Positions 6,983-12,870 of a stretch of 14,426 nucleotides of DNA are shown here, one piece after another (within the stretch, counting starts at the first letter, position 1; each line of letters starts with the position of its first letter). Location: the NCBI GenBank assembly GCA_029862285.1, contig JAOTXR010000012.1:1-14426 (forward strand). Direction: 5' to 3'. The stretch comes from Gammaproteobacteria bacterium (GTDB taxonomy: Bacteria; Pseudomonadota; Gammaproteobacteria; Steroidobacterales; JABDKV01). The position numbers and the translations under genes were made by a program. The notes under the pieces were generated by a model. The model was not told the origin of the DNA and searched no databases. It saw only the letters and a program-made list of their open reading frames with translations.

Positions 6983-8346
6983 GAGCGTATACCTCTCAGG
7001 TGGGCCTTTATGTCAGCCCGTGCCTCGGAGAGTATCGAATCACGGTCGATGCTGTCGAGGATCTCCTGCACAACCTGCTTGGGTCCGCCATCACCCCAGG
7101 ATTTGCCCTGCGCCAAATAGCGCTCGGCCACTTTGCCGACGACGAATGTCGCGTAATAAGCCACTGCGCCCTGCGCACCTGCGGTGACCACTGTCGACAG
7201 TCCCGCAGTACTCACTTTCAGCGCCGATGAAACGAAGTGCATCGCCCACACCGTTCCCATCAGGACGGCGAGTTGAGTGATGATGGTGCCGGCCAGCTGA
7301 CTGGCTTCCCCACGCCCCAGCGGCAGGTCATACAATTTGGACAGGTGCCAGATCATGGCCCCATCGACAAAGGCCGCAGCAAACAGATCGGCGACCGGCA
7401 CGGGGTTGAATGCCACTGCAACCCCCTTTGAGACTGAGTAGGTCCGAATCAGACGTTCGCCAAGGACCCGTCGGGTTTTCAGGATTCGCTCCGCCACACG
7501 ATCGCTGAGGTCGCCGGCGAACAAGCTTGCGTTCAATGCCGCAAGGGTTTGCCCCTCGGCCTCGAGTATTTCCCAAAGCCGCTCTTTCAAAGTGACAACG
7601 TCGCGTGGCGGCCGTTCGCGACTGGTCTGCTCCTTACCGTCAGCGTCGACGCGTACGTAAGTTAGCGTCGCCGGATTTGCCGATGCCGTAACTATGTTTC
7701 TTGGTTCAACCAGGCCCTGGGTGCGCTCTGCCAGTGTTTGGCTCAATAACGCAATATCGTCGTCGGAATACCGGTCGGACTTGTTTAGAACCAACAGCAT
7801 CGGTCGCTGCTGCTGCGCCAGCGTGCGCAATGCTGCCAACTCCGTGTCGGTAAGATCGCCGTCGGCCACGAACAGCACCAGATCGACCCGGGATGCCACA
7901 TCACGCGCAAGCTCCTCGCGCGCCACGCCGTCGATTTCGTTAATACCGGGTGTGTCGATGAGATAGACACCGGATCCCTCGTAGGCAGACCAGGCGGAAG
8001 TATTTGCCGTGCGTGTCTCGCCGTGCAACGCGCTTACCGAGAACCGATCCTCGCCCAGCAGTGCATTGAGTATCGACGACTTGCCAACGCCCACACGCCC
8101 GAACGCAGCTATGTGGATGTGACCATGCTCGAGTTTTTCGAGCATGCGCTCTACCTGAGCGTAGTCTTCAGACAATGCCTCACGCACAGGCACCGGTACA
8201 CGCTGGTCCTGCAACAAGTCACGCAGACTCTCCCGCGCCAGCTCGAGATGACCGCCGCCGGAATCGCCCCGCTTAGTCGCGTGTTTTTCGTCGCGCGTCC
8301 CAAGCAAGTTTTGCCACGCGAGCTGTACGTTTTTCCAGATTTTCAC
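6979..8346 (-). CDS. Era/YcjX-like GTPase with a DUF697-type hydrophobic C-terminal domain (GTPase B)
   Basis: A 455-residue TRAFAC-class GTPase. G1 is GRVGVGKS at 83-90, G3 is DTPG at 131-134, G4 is NKSD at 188-191 and a SA at 222-223 fits G5; the G2 threonine is probably T111 or T113. The C-terminal half (about 305-405) has two or three glycine- and alanine-rich hydrophobic segments in a DUF697-like layout, starting FNPVPVADLF and continuing through SKLYDL. A hydrophilic C-terminal tail ends the protein. The start is taken as GTG at 8346, with AGGA nine bases upstream, although this overlaps the preceding GTPase by 74 bases; the open frame reaches 8436 but has no better signal, and no good start lies before the GTPase domain. 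It looks like a diverged paralogue of the upstream GTPase. The role is unknown; a membrane-linked switch is likely. Confidence 0.85.
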   Translation of the reverse strand: MKIWKNVQLAWQNLLGTRDEKHATKRGDSGGGHLELARESLRDLLQDQRVPVPVREALSEDYAQVERMLEKLEHGHIHIAAFGRVGVGKSSILNALLGEDRFSVSALHGETRTANTSAWSAYEGSGVYLIDTPGINEIDGVAREELARDVASRVDLVLFVADGDLTDTELAALRTLAQQQRPMLLVLNKSDRYSDDDIALLSQTLAERTQGLVEPRNIVTASANPATLTYVRVDADGKEQTSRERPPRDVVTLKERLWEILEAEGQTLAALNASLFAGDLSDRVAERILKTRRVLGERLIRTYSVSKGVAVAFNPVPVADLFAAAFVDGAMIWHLSKLYDLPLGRGEASQLAGTIITQLAVLMGTVWAMHFVSSALKVSTAGLSTVVTAGAQGAVAYYATFVVGKVAERYLAQGKSWGDGGPKQVVQEILDSIDRDSILSEARADIKAHLRGIRS

Positions 8347-9784
8347 TGAGTTGTTTCCTGAACAGGGAGGCTGCCGGTGCCGGCCGCAAGCGGCCTGATT
8401 CGCTGAGTGTCCGGGTGAGTGAACTACCCAGCGCATCGAAGATCAGTCCATAGGCCACGGCATGCATCAAACCACCGGCAACGGTGCCGGCGCCAGGAAA
8501 AGCCTTTAGTGCGTTACCACCAATGGCCATCAGCAGCGGCAGCGCCTTGCCAATGTGCATCTGACTGAGTTTTAGAAACTGCTGCACATCGATATCACGC
8601 GGGCTGACGTCGTAGAGTTCACACAGTTCGCGGACAAAATTGGCGCCCAGATAACCCTGGATCAATATATCGGTACCGGGCGCCACCGCGGCCAGCGCCC
8701 CGACCATGGCTTTGCGGGTGTATTCGCTAATAAGCTCCTGCGAACGCTCTTTACGGTATTGCGCCTCAGCCACATCCAGTTTACGTCTCGCGAGGATAAA
8801 CACACTGGCATCGCGGAGTTCTTCCATCATCACCGGATCGCGATCCATCATCCGTTGCAATGCGTCACCAAGCTCGTCGATTTCCGGTATCACCGCGCGC
8901 GTTTCCACTTGTTCCGTACCGTCAGGAAGCTGGCGTACAATCTTCTCCAGCGGCGCTGCGCTGATAGCAACGATATCGATACTGTCATCCTGATCCACGC
9001 TCAATTGTTCTTCGCCAAGTTGCTCAACCCGCTGTCGCAAACTGGTGCGCAGTTGCTCCAGCTCGACATCGGTGAAGCGGTCGGTCTTATTCAACGCGAC
9101 GATCATGGGCCGATGCAGTTCGCGCAGGGCACCGACGGCGTCATGTTGCGCCCGGGTCAGATCGTTGTCACAGACAAAAACCACAGCATGCGCGCGCAAC
9201 GCTTCGTCTTTCGCGGGCTGGTCCAGCAAACCGTCGGCTTCGTTGAGGCCCGGCACGTCTGTCACGATCAGCCGATCGCCGGCCGGAGATGTCCAAATGT
9301 AATCAGATAGCTCGCGCGTCGATCCACCTCTGGCGCTGACAGTGATGTCATCGGCCTGCGGCAGCAACGCGCGGATTAACGCGCTCTTGCCGGCACTGAT
9401 TTCGCCAAACAGGGCGATCCTGAAATCACCCGCCGCTTTGCGCTGCGCCAGTCCCACCAGTTCCTGACGCGCACTATCGACATCGATGCCCAGTTGTTCC
9501 GATTGCGCCATACGCTCCTGCAGGGCTTCCTCGGTCAGCGCTTCGGGTTCGCGGGCCGGTTGTCTGGCTGGAAATAACAGGCGCCATACCGCCCAGCCGG
9601 TCGCCAATGTCAATGTACCGAGCGCACCCAGCCATAATGCTGTCGCCCAGCGCGGCGCCTCCCGGAAACGGTGCCAGACTTCCAGCGCCGACTCAGTCAA
9701 CATCAACACCGCGAACAGCAACAACACCATCCCAACCACGATTGCGATGGCCAACACGATCCGCAAATGTCGATCGAGCGTCAT
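8273..9784 (-). CDS. Membrane-anchored GTPase with DUF697-like C-terminal domain (GTPase A)
   Basis: A 503-residue GTPase with two N-terminal transmembrane segments (about 8-31 and 47-71) that GTPase B lacks. The GTPase core follows: G1 GEISAGKS at 127-134, a probable G2 threonine at 156 in GGSTRE, G3 DVPG at 176-179, G4 NKTD at 232-235 and SA at 275-276. The C-terminal part (about 357-455) is a glycine- and alanine-rich hydrophobic domain starting VAPGTDIL and including CELYDV, comparable to the DUF697 domain of YcjF-type proteins. The last 25 residues are strongly basic. The ATG at 9784 lies seven bases after the dehydrogenase stop; the stop lies 74 bases inside GTPase B. Known relatives with this kind of layout are poorly characterised membrane or stress proteins. 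All nucleotide-binding motifs are intact, so it should be active. Confidence 0.87.
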   Translation of the reverse strand: MTLDRHLRIVLAIAIVVGMVLLLFAVLMLTESALEVWHRFREAPRWATALWLGALGTLTLATGWAVWRLLFPARQPAREPEALTEEALQERMAQSEQLGIDVDSARQELVGLAQRKAAGDFRIALFGEISAGKSALIRALLPQADDITVSARGGSTRELSDYIWTSPAGDRLIVTDVPGLNEADGLLDQPAKDEALRAHAVVFVCDNDLTRAQHDAVGALRELHRPMIVALNKTDRFTDVELEQLRTSLRQRVEQLGEEQLSVDQDDSIDIVAISAAPLEKIVRQLPDGTEQVETRAVIPEIDELGDALQRMMDRDPVMMEELRDASVFILARRKLDVAEAQYRKERSQELISEYTRKAMVGALAAVAPGTDILIQGYLGANFVRELCELYDVSPRDIDVQQFLKLSQMHIGKALPLLMAIGGNALKAFPGAGTVAGGLMHAVAYGLIFDALGSSLTRTLSESGRLRPAPAASLFRKQLSENLEKRTARVAKLAWDARRKTRD

Positions 9785-9791
9785 GCGCTTC

Positions 9792-10601
9792 TCACTTTCT
9801 GCCGGTAAACCGATCCATGCTGTGAGTTACGCCAAAAAAATCGAGCATCCAGTCAGACAGCGCGACCGGCGCCAGACGCATCATGTATGTTGTATAGACA
9901 AACCAGGGCATGATAAGACGCCGCCGGTTCTTATTGATGGCGCCAAGAATGCGTTCTACCGATTTTTCCGGCTTGAGTATGGGCAGCAACCACGGGAAGC
10001 GTGTTGATACGCCGGAGAACATGCCGGTATCAATGTAATAAGGACAGATAACCGTCGTCATAACCTTACTGTTCAGACGTTTCAATTCTGCCCGCAAAGA
10101 ATCGTCGAAGCCCACTGCGGCAAACTTCGAGGAACAATAGTCGACCAGTTTTGCAGTACCGGCGATGCCGCCAGCGGAAGCGATGGTAACGACATGGCCG
10201 CTGTTACGCTCGAGCATTGCCGGCAGGAATGCGCGCGTTGTCCAGAATAATGCCAGTGTGTTGACATCGAACGTGAGCTCGATTTGTTCGTCGGTAATTT
10301 CCAGCAGGTTCTTACCGGACACAATTCCAGCATTGTTGATTAGTATGTCGACCGCACCGAAAGCACCCAGCGTCTGCGCCGCCGCACTCTTTATCGATTG
10401 ACGATCGGCGAGATTACAATGCACGGTGATCGCCTGACCGCCCTGTGCAACTATTTCTCCGCGTACCGATTCCATACCGGCTTCGTCAATATCCCAGAGT
10501 GCCACCCGGCCGCCAGCTGCAGCGATGCGCAGGGCCATTAGACGGCCAATGCCGCTTGCCGCGCCGGTGAGCACCACGCCCCGGTCAGTGAAATCGGTCA
10601 T
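9792..10601 (-). CDS. Short-chain dehydrogenase/reductase (SDR), classical type
   Basis: A 269-residue NAD(P)-dependent oxidoreductase. The cofactor loop TGAASGIG is at 12-19, and Asp37 at the end of beta-2 (WDIDE) favours NAD(H). NNAG is at 89-92, the catalytic serine is S142 in IASAGG, and the YxxxK pair is Y155/K159. The region after about 190 contains hydrophobic helices (FPWLLPIL, then LIMPWFVYTTYMM at about 229-241 and a final DWMLDFF), as in SDRs that act on lipids such as retinol dehydrogenase/17-beta-HSD-11 relatives, so a long-chain or membrane-bound substrate is plausible but unproven. GGAG lies eight bases before the ATG. It sits 27 bases after the thioredoxin-fold gene and seven bases before GTPase A, inside one operon. 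Confidence 0.92.
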   Translation of the reverse strand: MTDFTDRGVVLTGAASGIGRLMALRIAAAGGRVALWDIDEAGMESVRGEIVAQGGQAITVHCNLADRQSIKSAAAQTLGAFGAVDILINNAGIVSGKNLLEITDEQIELTFDVNTLALFWTTRAFLPAMLERNSGHVVTIASAGGIAGTAKLVDYCSSKFAAVGFDDSLRAELKRLNSKVMTTVICPYYIDTGMFSGVSTRFPWLLPILKPEKSVERILGAINKNRRRLIMPWFVYTTYMMRLAPVALSDWMLDFFGVTHSMDRFTGRK

Positions 10602-10628
10602 GAGCTAGTCTCCGTTGTTTCGATTTGC

Positions 10629-11957
10629 TTATTGCACCAGACGAGGGGGTGGCATGGCTACATCGACCCCCAGCGCAGCCCGCTCGATGACCCACAGCCG
10701 GTCCTGACCCCAGGCCACGCTCACCGGCCGATCGTCCGGTCCGCGCAAACACATGCCGGGGACGCCCCAGAGTCCAAGGACCGCAAGCGCAGCGGCATTG
10801 GTTTCGACCTGTGCGCGCCAATTGCCCGATACCAGCGCCTCATCGACCTGCGTTTTGCTCAACCCGACGGCAATTCCGAGCCGGCATAGCGTGCTGTCGC
10901 GCGTCAGATCGGCGGCTTCGCACCAAATTGCGCGCATTGCAGCGAGCATGAATTTCCGCCCAATCTCGTTTGCGTTCGCCAAGTGAAAGACCGCCAGACA
11001 TCTCTCCACCCCTTTTCCCAATGGATCGCGTAACGGCCCAAAAGGTATGCCATCGTGTCTTGCGGTGCGCGCAACATCCCTGGCGATGTACCGCAATTTG
11101 CGCATGGGCACCGGAATGCCACGAGTCACCATCGGCAAGACGGGTCGCAATACAAGATTCAAGCCGAGGCGGTCCGCAAGCTCGACCACGCGGACGGCTC
11201 CCAGATACGAATATGGACTGCGAAACGAAAAGTAGAATTCAAGATCCAGGGGCAGCGCACTGCCCGTCATGTTTCGCTCAATGGGGCGAAACAAACGGGA
11301 ACTCAGCGTTTGTTCGGTGCGATTCAGCCCGTAATCGCGCAGTCGCTGCTCTAACAAGTACAAACGGTCCAGACCCCAAAACCACTCGCCATGGAATCGC
11401 AGCATGCCCCCGAGATAATGACGATTGCGATCAAGATCGCGAAAATTCTCGGCCAACATTCGCGTCGCCGTTGGCTCATCGACTGCGCCGTGATCCCGCT
11501 CCATTTTTAAGAGCGCTTCGTTATCCGATACCCAGGCGGCAGTTGTAACGGCAACCAGCCGCTCAAGCGAACCCGGCTGGGCGAGAATTACTCGCTCGGC
11601 CAGTTGTGTCAGCGACTGTGAGGGGACTTGCGCACCATCGGTGAAATTCAGTCCCCATGCGCGTGCCAGGCGCATGGAATCGTAAGCGGCATACCGGTCC
11701 AGCCGTTGGGGATCGGAAACGCAATCGACCGGCAGCGCGGAAACGAGACGAATTTCGAGCTCGACATCGTATTCATCCAGCAACCGGCGCAAGACCTGGG
11801 CGAGCAATAATGACCATGCATCGGCGACCCGATGATAAAAGACCACGCGATATGGCCTGCGTAGCAGGCGCCGTTTGGTTTCGTGCCATCGCCGCATCAT
11901 GCGGTTGGTGACCGGGCTGATGAGCAGGGATGCCATCACGGACCTGATGCGGCTCAT
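10629..11957 (-). CDS. Duplicated DsbA/2-hydroxychromene-2-carboxylate isomerase-fold protein
   Basis: A 442-residue protein built from two related thioredoxin-like (DsbA/GST-kappa/HCCA isomerase) halves. The first opens with VVFYHRVADAWS at about 38-49 and ends WGLDRLYLLEQ at 194-204. The second opens with LEFYFSFRSPYSYLG at 239-253 and ends WGQDRLWVIER at 416-426. The second half keeps the SPYS motif of HCCA isomerases (S247-S250), where a serine contacts glutathione, and the cis-proline loop GVPG at 398-401. The first half lacks both. No CXXC is present at either active site, so a disulfide oxidase role is unlikely; a glutathione-dependent isomerase or transferase, or a binding protein, fits better. 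I chose the ATG at 11957 because it forms TAATG with the stop of the preceding gene; an ATG at 11999 is in frame but has no ribosome site. No clear signal peptide. Confidence 0.82.
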   Translation of the reverse strand: MSRIRSVMASLLISPVTNRMMRRWHETKRRLLRRPYRVVFYHRVADAWSLLLAQVLRRLLDEYDVELEIRLVSALPVDCVSDPQRLDRYAAYDSMRLARAWGLNFTDGAQVPSQSLTQLAERVILAQPGSLERLVAVTTAAWVSDNEALLKMERDHGAVDEPTATRMLAENFRDLDRNRHYLGGMLRFHGEWFWGLDRLYLLEQRLRDYGLNRTEQTLSSRLFRPIERNMTGSALPLDLEFYFSFRSPYSYLGAVRVVELADRLGLNLVLRPVLPMVTRGIPVPMRKLRYIARDVARTARHDGIPFGPLRDPLGKGVERCLAVFHLANANEIGRKFMLAAMRAIWCEAADLTRDSTLCRLGIAVGLSKTQVDEALVSGNWRAQVETNAAALAVLGLWGVPGMCLRGPDDRPVSVAWGQDRLWVIERAALGVDVAMPPPRLVQ

Positions 11958-12322
11958 TAATCCGGCTTCCAGAGCAGTTCGTCGAGAGTTCGTTGCCATC
12001 CATACACGCCGAGATCGATCCGACCATTGATCAAACTGACACCCTCGGCTTCAAGCAACTTGCGCTGGCGATTGAAAGCGCTGCTACCGGTCGGAAACGC
12101 GATTTGTCCGCCGGCGCGAATAACCCGGTACCACGGCACCTCGGAACCGGCTGGTAGTTCACGTAACGCGCGGCCAACACGCCGCGCGGCGCGGCCGAGA
12201 CCGGCGAGGTCGGCAACCTGCCCATAGGTCGCTACTTTGCCCTCAGGAATCTGCTGGACGGTGCTCCAGACACGCCGATTTATTTCCACCGCCTGAGGCA
12301 CGGGCTTTTTCATCCCGGTCAT
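11957..12322 (-). CDS. atl: Alkyltransferase-like protein (Atl/YbaZ family), MGMT homologue without the catalytic cysteine
   Basis: A 121-residue protein equal to the DNA-binding domain of O6-alkylguanine-DNA alkyltransferase. The acceptor motif PCHRV is replaced by PWYRVI (63-68), with Trp64 in place of the methyl-accepting cysteine; this substitution defines Atl proteins. Also present are the conserved tyrosine in ATYGQVA (Y33) and the helix-turn-helix block ARRVGRALR (about 46-54) with its arginine finger. Known Atl proteins bind O6-alkylguanine, flip it out and hand the lesion to nucleotide excision repair. E. coli YbaZ has 129 residues, so this is full length. The ATG at 12322 lacks an obvious Shine-Dalgarno site, as does a second ATG three codons on. 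Its stop overlaps the next start by one base, so a repair gene heads an otherwise membrane- and redox-type operon. Confidence 0.93.
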   Translation of the reverse strand: MTGMKKPVPQAVEINRRVWSTVQQIPEGKVATYGQVADLAGLGRAARRVGRALRELPAGSEVPWYRVIRAGGQIAFPTGSSAFNRQRKLLEAEGVSLINGRIDLGVYGWQRTLDELLWKPD

Positions 12323-12386
12323 GATGGCCGAATGTTAGCACCGGCCCACTCACGGGCCTAAGAATCTGTCAAAACGGGGAGCGGTG

Positions 12387-12641
12387 TCAGGCGGCTTTTA
12401 AAGAAACCTCTAACTCGAGAGCGCGGGAAAGCAAGGGAACCGCATCATGCGGTCTACCCTGAAATAGCCGAATGCGACCAAGGCGGCGCAAAACACTGCT
12501 GTGTGGAGGATGGATGTTGAGGTAGCGCTCAAGAATTCTCGCGGCGGCCTCATAGTGTCGTTCGGCAATTAGATGATCCGAACTGTGTACCGCTAATGCA
12601 AACGCGCGTTGTCTGTTTCGTTTTGCCATAGGCGATAACAC
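12387..12641 (-). CDS. Small TPR-like protein (84 residues)
   Basis: A short basic protein whose residues from about 22 to 78 read as two tetratricopeptide-like helix pairs. The second is the clearer: VLRRLGRIRLFQGRPHDAVP followed by LLSRALELE matches the TPR spacing of L-G, G and A-L positions. There is no signal peptide or membrane segment, so it is probably a cytoplasmic adaptor. The start is a GTG at 12641, supported by GGAG at 12655-12652 ten bases upstream; the ATG at 12629 has no ribosome site. It lies 64 bases upstream of the atl operon on the same strand and divergent from the GGDEF gene. It could be a remnant of a larger TPR protein or a true small protein; the good start signal favours the latter. 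Function unknown. Confidence 0.65.
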   Translation of the reverse strand: MLSPMAKRNRQRAFALAVHSSDHLIAERHYEAAARILERYLNIHPPHSSVLRRLGRIRLFQGRPHDAVPLLSRALELEVSLKAA

Positions 12642-12870
12642 TAGTTCATTACTCCAATGGCCGCCATGAGATCGATCACAAAGTAACAGATTGCATCGTT
12701 CCGGTCATAATGAGGAACACACGCGCATATGTCAAAAGTGTCACTACAACTTTATTGCACCGATGAAATGAGACAAGGGGCAAAGAAAAAACCGCGGTGA
12801 AATGTCAGCATGACTTCCTTCGCGAGAACGACGTTGATTATGAAAAACGGAACTCGCAAATGGAGACACA
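12642..12870. promoter_or_regulatory. Divergent intergenic region between the TPR gene and the GGDEF gene
   Basis: This 229-base, relatively AT-rich gap must carry the promoters of both divergent genes. I could not find a convincing -35/-10 pair on either strand. A CRP/Vfr-like site, CATGA-GATCGA-TCACA at 12665-12680, has one perfect half site and eight of ten consensus bases; it would sit 24-39 bases before the TPR gene start. An imperfect direct repeat, TGTCA-AAAG-TGTCA, occurs about 60 bases further on. No tRNA, ORF or terminator was recognised. Confidence 0.35.

Noticed and set aside
8347..8436. An N-terminal extension of GTPase B to 8436
   Set aside because: The extra 30 residues overlap GTPase A further, have low-quality composition and no ribosome site; GTG 8346 has AGGA at good spacing.
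8759..9310. A 183-codon plus-strand frame antisense to GTPase A
   Set aside because: It lies opposite the GTP-binding domain of GTPase A, has no domain or ribosome site, and is explained by GC-rich codon use on the other strand.
10970..11548. A 192-codon plus-strand frame antisense to the thioredoxin-fold gene
   Set aside because: Composition rich in R, P, H and C with no motif; the minus strand holds a well-supported gene.
11957..11999. An upstream ATG (11999) for the thioredoxin-fold protein
   Set aside because: No ribosome site, and it would overlap atl by 43 bases; the ATG at 11957 gives the TAATG junction typical of coupled genes.
12343..12358. A GGCCC-N6-GGGCC hairpin between the TPR gene and atl
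   Set aside because: Only five base pairs with no following T-tract on the transcribed strand; not enough to call a terminator.
12367..12372. A perfect minus-strand TTGACA upstream of atl
   Set aside because: At 16-18 bases downstream the sequence is GTGGGC-like with no -10 match; the next TA-rich hexamer is about 29 bases away, so no promoter is called.
12727..12765. A sigma-54-like pairing (TGTCAC and TTGCA) in the divergent region
   Set aside because: The spacing between the two elements is ten bases rather than the required five, and the GG of the -24 element is missing.
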